From contig NZ_CP022743.1 of NCBI RefSeq assembly GCF_002257585.1, forward strand, positions 4,898,001-4,962,000: a DNA stretch of 64,000 bases, given 5' to 3'. Below are positions 26,514-34,589 of the stretch, piece by piece. Source of the DNA: Mucilaginibacter xinganensis (lineage in GTDB: Bacteria; Bacteroidota; Bacteroidia; Sphingobacteriales; Sphingobacteriaceae). Each line of letters begins with the position of its first letter. Positions within the stretch are counted from its first letter, which is position 1. The notes under the pieces were generated by a model. The model was not told the origin of the DNA and did no database searches. It saw only the letters and a program-made list of their open reading frames with translations. Both the position numbers and the translations under genes were made by a program.

Positions 26514-27164
26514 ATGTCTTTAAACAGCATTTTTCAATACTTTATACCGAAGGATAAGAAAATATTTTTTCCACTATTTGAACAGGCTGCAAATAATGTG
26601 GTAACTATGGCTACAATATTAGTTGAAGCTGTTAATTCAAATAACCCGGCAACCCGCGAAGAGCTGTTTAAACAAATTGATAAGCTGGAAAACAAAGGCG
26701 ACGAAATTACCCACCAGGTACACCTTGAACTGGGCAAAAACTTTATTACGCCGTTTGACCGCGAGGATATTCATGCATTGTCATCAGCAATTGACGATGT
26801 TGCCGATTATATCCAGGGGGCAGCAAACCGCATGAGCCTGTACCGCATTGATGATTTTAACGAACACATCCGCAAGCTTTCAGAACTTACCCTGCAGGCA
26901 AGTATCGATCTTGAGAAAGCAGTAAAAGAGCTAAAAGACCTTAAAAACGTGCGTAATATTGCCGATTCATGTATCAGGATAAACAGCGTTGAAAACCAAG
27001 CTGATTATGTATTTGACCGTGCAGTAGCTGACCTTTTTCTTTACGAAAAAGATGCCATCCGCCTGATAAAATATAAAGAGATCTTATCTGCACTGGAGAC
27101 AGCTACAGATATGTGCGAAGATGCGGCCGATGTAATGGAATCAATTTTAGTTAAAAACGCTTAA
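26514..27164 (+). CDS. DUF47 (PhoU-like) phosphate transport accessory protein
   Basis: A 216-residue all-helical PhoU-like protein: ANNVVTMATILVEAVN, DKLENKGDEITHQVHLELGKNFITPFDREDIHALSSAIDDVADYI and ILSALETATDMCEDAADVMESI. DUF47 proteins normally neighbour low-affinity phosphate permeases and modulate them. It precedes the Pit gene by 9 bases, so the two form an operon. Confidence 0.94.
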   Translation: MSLNSIFQYFIPKDKKIFFPLFEQAANNVVTMATILVEAVNSNNPATREELFKQIDKLENKGDEITHQVHLELGKNFITPFDREDIHALSSAIDDVADYIQGAANRMSLYRIDDFNEHIRKLSELTLQASIDLEKAVKELKDLKNVRNIADSCIRINSVENQADYVFDRAVADLFLYEKDAIRLIKYKEILSALETATDMCEDAADVMESILVKNA

Positions 27165-27173
27165 GTTATTTTA

Positions 27174-28187
27174 ATGGTTACACCTATACTAATTGTTATA
27201 GTTTCGCTTGCCCTAATATTTGACTATACTAACGGCTTTCACGATGCCGCAAACTCTATAGCCACCATTGTATCAACCAAGGTACTAACGCCGTTCCAGG
27301 CTGTGGTATGGGCTGCTTTTTTTAATTTCCTGGTTTACTTTTTTGTTAAGGACCATAAGGTTGCGAAAACGGTTGCGAAAATAGTAGTTGAAAATTTCAT
27401 CACACTGCAGGTAATACTGGCCGGCCTGATAGCTGCTATTACCTGGAACCTGATTACCTGGTGGTTTGGGATTCCTTCCAGTTCGTCGCATACCCTTATC
27501 GGTGGTTTTGCAGGCGCTGGAATCACCAACGCTTTATATATGGGTGCAAACGGTTTCAGTGCTGTAAACGGTTCCTATATCCTTACCATATTGGCCTATA
27601 TCGTATTGGCACCTGTTATCGGGTTAGTTATAGGCTATATAGTAACTGTTATTATATTACATATTTGCAAAAATGCGAGGCCTGCGGTTGCCGAACGATG
27701 GTTCAAAAGACTACAGTTGGTATCGTCAGCTGCGTTGAGCTTTGCGCATGGCGGCAATGATGCCCAAAAAGTAATGGGAATTTTATATGTAACTGTTGTT
27801 ACAGCAAAAATAATTAAGCCCGGCGATAGCATGCCTAACTGGATCCCGCTGGCCTGCTACTCTGCAATTGCCCTGGGCACCTTATCCGGTGGCTGGAAAA
27901 TTGTAAAAACCATGGGATCGAAGATAACCAAGATAACCCCGCTTGAAGGTGTAAGTGCTGAAACAGCCGGAGCTATTACACTATTTTTTACAGAACATTT
28001 CGGAATCCCTGTTTCAACTACGCACACCATTACAGGTTCAATAATTGGTGTTGGGTTAACCAAGCGTCTTTCTGCGGTGCGTTGGGGCCTAACCATAAAC
28101 ATTATTTGGGCGTGGGTAATTACAATACCGGTATCCGCAATTATAGCAGCAAGCGTGTTTGCCTTGTTAAGCGTGTTTGTTAAATAA
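27174..28187 (+). CDS. Low-affinity inorganic phosphate transporter, PiT family
   Basis: A 337-residue polytopic permease of the PiT family. The two inverted signature repeats are visible: FDYTNGFHDAANSIATIVSTKVL near the N-terminus and FAHGGNDAQKVMG in the middle, with PSSSSHTLIGGFAG and VSTTHTITGSIIGVG in the matching helix hairpins. It imports phosphate with a proton or metal-phosphate. Gene is coupled to DUF47 upstream and followed by a DUF4197 lipoprotein. Confidence 0.95.
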   Translation: MVTPILIVIVSLALIFDYTNGFHDAANSIATIVSTKVLTPFQAVVWAAFFNFLVYFFVKDHKVAKTVAKIVVENFITLQVILAGLIAAITWNLITWWFGIPSSSSHTLIGGFAGAGITNALYMGANGFSAVNGSYILTILAYIVLAPVIGLVIGYIVTVIILHICKNARPAVAERWFKRLQLVSSAALSFAHGGNDAQKVMGILYVTVVTAKIIKPGDSMPNWIPLACYSAIALGTLSGGWKIVKTMGSKITKITPLEGVSAETAGAITLFFTEHFGIPVSTTHTITGSIIGVGLTKRLSAVRWGLTINIIWAWVITIPVSAIIAASVFALLSVFVK

Positions 28188-28261
28188 CTTTGCTGCTGAA
28201 AATTTGTTTATTTTGGCAGCTGGAATATTTACCGCTAATTTACCTCTTAAAAGCACTACCC

Positions 28262-28990
28262 ATGAAAAGATCACTTTTACTTATCCCATGCCTTGTTTTA
28301 TTTATAACATTAACAAGCTGCGATTCACTTAACCAAATAGCGCAAGCCGGAGCAACGCAATTATCAAACCCTACCAATATTGAGATAGGAAACGGGCTAA
28401 AAGAAGCGCTTCAAATAGGCACGTCAAAAAGCTCGGACCAGCTATCTGCCGTTGATGGCTTTTTTGCAAATGCTGCTGTAAAGATACTTTTTCCGCCGGA
28501 GGCTCAAAAAGCAGAAAAAACGCTGCGGAGCATTGGTTTAGGTAAACTGGCCGATAACGTAATCCTGTCACTTAACCGTGCAGCTGAAGATGCCGCAAAA
28601 CAAGCGAAACCCATATTTTTAAATTCCATTAAGCAGATGACGCTGCAGGATGTGACCAACATTTTACTGGGCAGTCAGGATGCCGCTACGCAATACTTTA
28701 AGCGTACCACCACCATACAGTTAACTGCGTCGTTTAAGCCGGTTATACAAGGCAGCCTAAATAAAGTAGGTGCTACCAAATACTATGGGGATGCCGCGAA
28801 CGAGTATAACAAAATTCCGTTTGTAAGTAAAATTAACCCGGACATCAGTGCCTATGTAACCCAAAAAGCAATTGACGGGTTGTTTTTGGAAATAGCACAG
28901 GAAGAATTAAATATCCGCAAAAATATCAGTGCGCGGACTTCGCCATTGCTGCAAAAGGTATTTGCTTACGCAGATAAGAACAGGAAATAG
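28262..28990 (+). CDS. DUF4197 family lipoprotein
   Basis: A 242-residue protein with a lipoprotein signal (MKRSLLLIPCLVLFITLTSC). The mature part matches DUF4197: GLKEALQIGTSKSSDQLSAVDGFF, LFPPEAQKAEKTLRSIGLGKL, DVTNILLGSQDAATQYF and the C-terminal YVTQKAIDGLFLEIAQEELNIR. The start at 28262 is chosen over one 72 bases upstream because it produces the lipobox. Function unknown; family members are widespread in proteobacterial and Bacteroidota envelopes. Confidence 0.9.
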   Translation: MKRSLLLIPCLVLFITLTSCDSLNQIAQAGATQLSNPTNIEIGNGLKEALQIGTSKSSDQLSAVDGFFANAAVKILFPPEAQKAEKTLRSIGLGKLADNVILSLNRAAEDAAKQAKPIFLNSIKQMTLQDVTNILLGSQDAATQYFKRTTTIQLTASFKPVIQGSLNKVGATKYYGDAANEYNKIPFVSKINPDISAYVTQKAIDGLFLEIAQEELNIRKNISARTSPLLQKVFAYADKNRK

Positions 28991-29053
28991 GCATACACGA
29001 ACCAGCAGCAGTAGAATGGAGAAATTGAATCCCTTCACCACGGGTTTTTGAAC

Positions 29054-30370
29054 TTACTTCACAGCGAATTTTATCCGGACTGTAACCTGTTCGGTTTGTC
29101 CGCTTGTATTACCTACCCATTCAGGGCCATTGTTTATTAAATCAATGGCCTTCTTATTTGTGGCGGTACTCAAGCCTTTTATAACAACAACATCGCTGAT
29201 ACTGCCATTGCGGTCAACCATAAAGGAGAGCTTTACCGTACCTGTTTTACTATCGGGCGATGCGGCATTCCCATTTAAATACTTTTTGAAACTATGCCAG
29301 CCTTCGCGCGGGTGCGCGCTGACGATTGATTCTTCGATATTTTTCCTGGCACCATATCCGGTAACTACAACTTCGCTGAGTGAGTTACCCTGCGGTTGCA
29401 AGGCTATTGTTTTTAATGAATCGCTATGGCGTGTATTTATTTTTACCGTGTTATAGCCAATGTAAGCAATAACTATATTGTTTGATTTACCGCTATCTAC
29501 GGGAATGGAAAACTTCCCGTTATTATCAGTAACCGCACCGAACGACGTGCCTGGAATTCTTACAGATACTCCGGGTAAAGCCATACCATCTGTCTTATCT
29601 ATTATGCGCCCCTGTAAAATAATTGGGTTGTTCGACGGTGCGCTCAATGGCGAACCGGCAGGGGTTTTTGACACGCCGGCAACGGCGCTTGGCAGCGCCT
29701 GCTCTCTTGCTGCTGCCACAGGTTTTAACTTGCTTTTATCAACAACTGCTGCACTTTGTGTCGCAGCTTTCTTTTTTTGAGAAGAGTAATCCATTACCAC
29801 CATTTCATTTAAAGGGGTTGGCTCGTCGCTTGCAGTATCCGCAGCAACATCCGGCGCTACGCTGGCTATCACATTATCCGCTGCACTCTTGTCTGCAACT
29901 ATAACTTTGGCTGGGCCAGGTTTTCTCAATTTCTTTTGTGAGGGCGTCACCAACGGGATAGCCCTATTGGCAGCAAGGTTATTATTTACTATGGTGTCGG
30001 TAGCTACAGGGTTTACAGCATCTTTCTTCACAGGCTCAACAATATTTGCCGAGGTTTGCCGCTTTTTTTCGCCGTCATTCTGTAACCAAAACAATCCTAT
30101 TGTAATGGCTATGAGTACTGACGCCGCAATAGCCAGCCACCGGTACGGGATAATTCGCTTTTCTTTTTGTGTAACTCTCTGCTGTAACATGGTGGTTAAT
30201 TCGTTCAACTGAGCCTGCTGGTTCGCACCGGCATTTTCATAACCTTCCATAGCATCCATTAAAAAAGGGTCGTCCTGCGCACGCTTTTCCAGCTGGTGCA
30301 TAGCACGGGCGTCAAGTTCTCCGTTCAGATACTTCCTTATCAGCAATATATCAGTTTCTTTTTTACTCAC
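29054..30370 (-). CDS. Anti-sigma-type membrane protein with CarboxypepD and TonB-C domains
   Basis: A 438-residue single-pass protein. The cytosolic N-terminus (1-77) resembles anti-sigma regions (LIRKYLNGELDARAMHQLEKRAQDDPFLMDAMEGYEN), one helix spans about 78-96, then a Lys/Pro/Ala-rich periplasmic linker, a CarboxypepD_reg repeat (252-326) ending LSEVVVTGYG (331-340), and a TonB C-terminal-like domain (about 360-438). A degenerate second plug-start motif PLNEMVVMDY lies at 186-195. It overlaps the ECF sigma gene by 8 bases, so it should control that sigma. The combination of a sigma inhibitor with a TonB-C end is unusual. Confidence 0.85.
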   Translation of the reverse strand: MSKKETDILLIRKYLNGELDARAMHQLEKRAQDDPFLMDAMEGYENAGANQQAQLNELTTMLQQRVTQKEKRIIPYRWLAIAASVLIAITIGLFWLQNDGEKKRQTSANIVEPVKKDAVNPVATDTIVNNNLAANRAIPLVTPSQKKLRKPGPAKVIVADKSAADNVIASVAPDVAADTASDEPTPLNEMVVMDYSSQKKKAATQSAAVVDKSKLKPVAAAREQALPSAVAGVSKTPAGSPLSAPSNNPIILQGRIIDKTDGMALPGVSVRIPGTSFGAVTDNNGKFSIPVDSGKSNNIVIAYIGYNTVKINTRHSDSLKTIALQPQGNSLSEVVVTGYGARKNIEESIVSAHPREGWHSFKKYLNGNAASPDSKTGTVKLSFMVDRNGSISDVVVIKGLSTATNKKAIDLINNGPEWVGNTSGQTEQVTVRIKFAVK

Positions 30371-30932
30371 TGCCTTTTTCCAAACAAATCCTAAGGTTTC
30401 GTTTACCGTTTTGTATGTAGCTTTTCACCTCGTTAAGGGTAAAGCCGGTTAATTCGGTTACCTCTTTATAACACTTCTCATTTAAATAAAACAGGCTTAC
30501 ACTTTGTTTTTGATTCCCGGGTAATTTATCAATACATTTTTCCAGGGCCTGCATAGCCGCTTCACGGTTACTATCATCAGGATGCAAAACCAGGGAAAAT
30601 TCCATAACCTCATCTAAATTTGTCATCTCCATCTTTTTACCCGCACGCAGCTGCATTAAGCAATAATTACGGCTCAGCACATATAGCCAGCTTTTAAAGT
30701 GTTTAATATCATGCTGCCTAACTTTAACCACCAGATCCTCAAAAATACCCATTACAGCATCTTTGGCTTGCTCTTCATCTTTCAAATATTTTAAGCAAAC
30801 CCCATACACTAAAGGCATTTGTTTTTCATAAAGCTTGCCTAAAAGGGTCAGATCGCCGTTTTCGCGGTAATTGGCCAGCAGTTTATCATCGTCTGCATCA
30901 GTGGTTTTAATTGGTTTACTAAAAAAATTCAT
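30363..30932 (-). CDS. ECF-type RNA polymerase sigma factor
   Basis: A 189-residue sigma-70-family factor. Region 2 is visible in LGKLYEKQMPLVYGVCLKYLKDEEQAKDAVMGIFEDLV and FKSWLYVLSRNYCLMQLR; region 4 in CIDKLPGNQKQSVSLFYLNEKCYKEVTELTGFTLNEVKSYIQNGKRNL. Its 3' end overlaps the anti-sigma-type gene. Its divergent neighbour at 31014 shares the CarboxypepD-plug motif with the anti-sigma, suggesting the target and signal are close by. Confidence 0.92.
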   Translation of the reverse strand: MNFFSKPIKTTDADDDKLLANYRENGDLTLLGKLYEKQMPLVYGVCLKYLKDEEQAKDAVMGIFEDLVVKVRQHDIKHFKSWLYVLSRNYCLMQLRAGKKMEMTNLDEVMEFSLVLHPDDSNREAAMQALEKCIDKLPGNQKQSVSLFYLNEKCYKEVTELTGFTLNEVKSYIQNGKRNLRICLEKGSE

Positions 30933-31013
30933 TCCGGGGGGGCTAAAATAATTTTTTTTTATGGCTTATGGAAATTCGTTGTTTACTGCATCCCTATTAA
31001 AAACCAAACAATT

Positions 31014-32972
31014 ATGAAAAAGCTATTATTAATTATTTTACTTTTCGCCGGCTTAACCGGGTTTAAGCACAGCAACAGCCGCCACATTAGCGGCACCGTA
31101 TATGGCAAAGACGACGGGCTGCCACTGGCAGGTGTTACGGTTATTATTGACGGAACATCAACAGGCACCCAAACCAATGATAAAGGCAGGTACAGCATTA
31201 TTGTACCTGATGGAAAACAGAATTTATCTTTTGTTTATATCGGTTATAAAAGCGCTAAAGTTAAATTGGGTAAAAGCGAATTGGTAAATATTTATTTGGA
31301 ACCTGCTGCAAATACGCTTAGTGAAGTTGTTATAACCGGCTACCAATCCCAACGAAGAAAAGACCTTACCGGCAGCGTATCGGTAATTAGTATGGACAAA
31401 GCTACTGCGTCACCACCTGCATTAAATCAGCTCCAGGGCCGGGTAGCGGGTGTGGCCATATCAAGCGGATCGCTGGGTGCTGCCTCCAATGTAAAATTGA
31501 GAGGGATTTCTACATTACCTATGCCTTTGCGGGTAACAGATGAAAGTTATAAAGGCATGGCTGAAAACGGCTTTACCAATGTTAAAACCAGCCCGCTTTC
31601 TACATTTTCTGTAGATGTTGACGCAGCCTCTTACAGCAATATAAGACGCTTTATCAACAACGGGGAACTCCCGCCTGCTGATGCAGTTAGAATTGAAGAG
31701 ATGATCAACTACTTTCATTACAATTTACCGGGCCCGATCAACAATGATCCGGTTGCCATTCATACCGAGCTTTCTTCGGCACCGTGGAACAGTAAACACA
31801 GGTTGTTGCGCATAGGGCTTAAAGCAAAAACCATTGAAAGTAAAAACCTCCCGCCGTCAAACCTTGTATTTTTAATTGATGTATCAGGCTCAATGGACGA
31901 ACCAAATAAGCTGCCTCTTGTAAAAGCATCTATGAAAATGCTTGCCGACCAATTGAGGGCGAAGGACAAAGTGGCCATTGTAGTTTATGCCGGTAATGCC
32001 GGGCTGGTGCTGCCTTCAACTTCGGGCGATAAAAAGCTAACCATTAAAAGCGCAATTGACAACCTAAACGCAGGCGGCTCAACTGCCGGCGGCGAAGGAA
32101 TAAAGCTGGCCTACAAAATTGCCAAAGAAAATTTTATGCCCAAGGGTAATAACCGGATAATTATGGCCACCGACGGCGATTTCAATGTTGGCGCAAGCAG
32201 CGATGGAGATATGGAACAACTAATAACTAAGGAGCGCGCGAGTAACGTAGCCATATCAATTATGGGTTTTGGCATGGGCAACTATAAAGACAGCAAGATG
32301 GAAACACTGGCTGACAAAGGCAACGGCAATTATGCTTATATTGATAATGTTACCGAAGCCCATAAAGCTTTAGTAAGCGAATTTGGAGGCACCTTATTTA
32401 CTGTTGCAAAAGACGTAAAACTTCAGATTGAATTTAACCCGGCAAAAGTTCAGGCCTACCGTTTACTGGGTTACGAGGACCGGATGCTGAATAAAGAAGA
32501 TTTTAATAACGATAAAAAAGATGCCGGCGATATCGGATCAGGACACAGCGTTACAGCCTTGTACGAGATTGTACCCGCCGGGATAAAAGATGATTACGCC
32601 GGAAATGTTGACTCGCTTAAATATCAAAAATCTATCCCGGAGGCAACCAGTAATGGCAATGCTGAAATGGTGACCATTAAGTTCCGGTATAAAGAACCGG
32701 AATCTGCGGCTAGTAAAATGAGCCTGGTTACCTTGAACGACAGCCCTGAGGAACTAAAAACTACATCTGCCGACTTTAGGTTTGCAGCTGCAGTTGCAGA
32801 ATTTGGGATGCTGCTGCGCGAATCAGAGTTTAAACAACGATCAACCTTTGCCCAGGTAATCAGCTTAGCAAAAGGAGCCAAAGATAAGGACGAGGAGGGC
32901 TACCGGTCAGAATTTATCAGGCTGGCAGAAAGCGCAAAACTGCTGGTAAAAAACGAGCTGGCAACTGAATAA
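31014..32972 (+). CDS. CarboxypepD + plug-like + von Willebrand A (YfbK-type) fusion protein
   Basis: A 652-residue exported protein. After a signal segment (1-19) comes a CarboxypepD_reg repeat (about 24-98), LSEVVITGYQ (102-111), and a SusC-plug remnant with LNQLQGRVAGVAISSG and LRGIST (138-167), but no barrel. The rest is YfbK-like: a VWA N-terminal region (about 190-280), a VWA domain with the MIDAS motif DVSGSMD (289-295), and a DUF3520-type C-terminus to about 648. VWA domains bind proteins through a divalent metal. It is divergent from the sigma/anti-sigma operon. Confidence 0.9.
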   Translation: MKKLLLIILLFAGLTGFKHSNSRHISGTVYGKDDGLPLAGVTVIIDGTSTGTQTNDKGRYSIIVPDGKQNLSFVYIGYKSAKVKLGKSELVNIYLEPAANTLSEVVITGYQSQRRKDLTGSVSVISMDKATASPPALNQLQGRVAGVAISSGSLGAASNVKLRGISTLPMPLRVTDESYKGMAENGFTNVKTSPLSTFSVDVDAASYSNIRRFINNGELPPADAVRIEEMINYFHYNLPGPINNDPVAIHTELSSAPWNSKHRLLRIGLKAKTIESKNLPPSNLVFLIDVSGSMDEPNKLPLVKASMKMLADQLRAKDKVAIVVYAGNAGLVLPSTSGDKKLTIKSAIDNLNAGGSTAGGEGIKLAYKIAKENFMPKGNNRIIMATDGDFNVGASSDGDMEQLITKERASNVAISIMGFGMGNYKDSKMETLADKGNGNYAYIDNVTEAHKALVSEFGGTLFTVAKDVKLQIEFNPAKVQAYRLLGYEDRMLNKEDFNNDKKDAGDIGSGHSVTALYEIVPAGIKDDYAGNVDSLKYQKSIPEATSNGNAEMVTIKFRYKEPESAASKMSLVTLNDSPEELKTTSADFRFAAAVAEFGMLLRESEFKQRSTFAQVISLAKGAKDKDEEGYRSEFIRLAESAKLLVKNELATE

Positions 32973-33341
32973 CCATTTATTATCAACCAATTGCAGTACC
33001 CGCAACGCTAAATGTATTGCTGGTACTGCAATATTAGCATCCCCGGCAATCATGCAGGCGAGTATATATCCCAATTCATCCGCCACATCATGCGCTATAT
33101 TTTCCCCACTGTTGTTCCTGATATTCCCCTATTGTTTAGCGCTATTAACCGGAGAGATAATTCAATAATTAAAACAATAATAAATTACTGTAGTTATCCT
33201 GCAGAGCGCGTGGCATAAGTATTGTCTGTTATTTACCCGAAGGACATCATTAAAACCTTAGTATGGTATTATTACAAATAGCAATATTACTAATACGTTA
33301 GTTTTAAAATACTTATATTAGCAACTATTTAAACTATTATT
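32973..33341. other. Spacer with a strong inverted repeat
   Basis: The spacer after the VWA gene holds an 11-bp perfect inverted repeat (32990-33000 and 33022-33032) with an inner GCAA/TTGC pair in its 21-base loop. No T-run follows, so it is not a classical terminator. An ORF at 33012-33218 has no family likeness and a poor start and is not called. No other feature is evident. Confidence 0.45.
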
Positions 33342-33764
33342 ATGTGCAAACTTGTAGTAATTGATGACAATCCCACAGATCACTATATTATGCAGCGCTT
33401 ATTACATAATAACTATAACTGCCAGCAGGCTACCTATACTTTTGACGGCAGTTTGGTTTTAGATTATTTAGAAGAGAATAAGGAATCGGGCACTATGCCT
33501 GACGTAATACTGTTGGACCTTGATATGCCACAGCTTACAGGCTGGGAGTTTTTAGATAAGCTGGAAACCTTCAACGCCGATGCCCATAAGAATGTAAGGG
33601 TACATATCATGAGTTCGTCTATCCGTACTGCTGATGTGTTTCAATCAAAAAAATATGCGTGCGTAAACTCATTTATGACGAAGCCTTTATCCCGTGATCT
33701 TGTTAACCAGGTATGTGAACAAGCCGGCCCGCTTAACAACCAGCAGCTGGGTAATGCTTCATAA
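33342..33764 (+). CDS. Single-domain response regulator
   Basis: A 140-residue receiver of the Rcp1-like subtype: IDDNPTD pocket (7-13), phospho-acceptor D59 in LLDLDMP, switch in IMSSS, and K114 in MTKPL. No output domain. It closely resembles the receiver at 42906 (shared IDDNP..H.IMQR..., DMP...GWEFL layouts), so the two look like paralogs. It is a single gene upstream of the LpxH gene; its kinase is not evident. Confidence 0.9.
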   Translation: MCKLVVIDDNPTDHYIMQRLLHNNYNCQQATYTFDGSLVLDYLEENKESGTMPDVILLDLDMPQLTGWEFLDKLETFNADAHKNVRVHIMSSSIRTADVFQSKKYACVNSFMTKPLSRDLVNQVCEQAGPLNNQQLGNAS

Positions 33765-33826
33765 AAAATCACCTGCTCTTTCCAGCTTGCACAGATAAAC
33801 ATTATTACCTTATTTTTACAGCCATA

Positions 33827-34576
33827 ATGGCTATTCGCAATAAAATATACTTCGCTTCCGATTTTCATTTAGGTACAGGCACTTATGCTTCAAGTCGCGA
33901 ACGCGAAGATCGTTTGGTGCGCTGGCTCGACTTTATTAAGACCGATGCTGCGGAGGTTTTTTTAATGGGCGATGTGTTTGATTTTTGGTTTGAATATAAA
34001 ACTGTTGTCCCGAAGGGTTACATCCGCTTTTTAGGCAAACTGGCTGAACTTTCAGATTCAGGCATTAAGCTCTGGTTTTTTAAGGGCAACCATGATATGT
34101 GGATGTTTGATTATTTTGAACGCGAACTGGGAGCAACTATTATTAGCGATGAACTTGAAATTGAACGCAACGGCAAAAAGTTTTACCTGCACCATGGCGA
34201 CGGGCTGGGGCCGGGCGATACTTTTTACAAATTTTTAAAGGGCTTTTTCAGAAGCAGGCTTTGTCAGTGGCTGTTTGCACGCATCCACCCTAATCTTGGG
34301 GTTGGGGTTGCAAATTATTGGTCGGCCCACAGCCGGATAGCCAGCCAGAAAAAAGATAACCCAAAACCCGGCGAACAGGAATGGCTGGTGGTTTTTTGCC
34401 GTGAATTAATACAAACCCATTTTTACGACTACCTTGTATTTGGCCATCGCCATTTGCCGCTTGACATCCCGCTAAACGATAAAAGCCGCTACATAAACCT
34501 GGGCGAATGGGTGTATGCCAGTAGCTATGGGGTTTTTGATGGCGAAACGGTAAGCCTTAAATATTTTGAAAAGTAG
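33827..34576 (+). CDS. lpxH: UDP-2,3-diacylglucosamine diphosphatase (LpxH family)
   Basis: A 249-residue metallophosphoesterase with all five family motifs: SDFHLG (D12, H14), GDVFDFWFE (D49), GNHD (88-90), a HHGDG block, and GHRH near the C-terminus. LpxH removes UMP from UDP-2,3-diacylglucosamine to give lipid X in lipid A synthesis. The DFWFEYK region and the hydrophobic cap FKGFFRSRLCQWLFARIHP support LpxH over a generic phosphoesterase. LpxD and LpxC/FabZ of the same pathway are at 61.5-64 kb, so the genes are dispersed. Confidence 0.88.
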   Translation: MAIRNKIYFASDFHLGTGTYASSREREDRLVRWLDFIKTDAAEVFLMGDVFDFWFEYKTVVPKGYIRFLGKLAELSDSGIKLWFFKGNHDMWMFDYFERELGATIISDELEIERNGKKFYLHHGDGLGPGDTFYKFLKGFFRSRLCQWLFARIHPNLGVGVANYWSAHSRIASQKKDNPKPGEQEWLVVFCRELIQTHFYDYLVFGHRHLPLDIPLNDKSRYINLGEWVYASSYGVFDGETVSLKYFEK

Positions 34577-34589
34577 GAAGTAAATTCCA

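Noticed and set aside
33012..33218. 68-codon ORF after the VWA gene
   Set aside because: It is inside a hairpin-bearing spacer and shows no family likeness or promoter.
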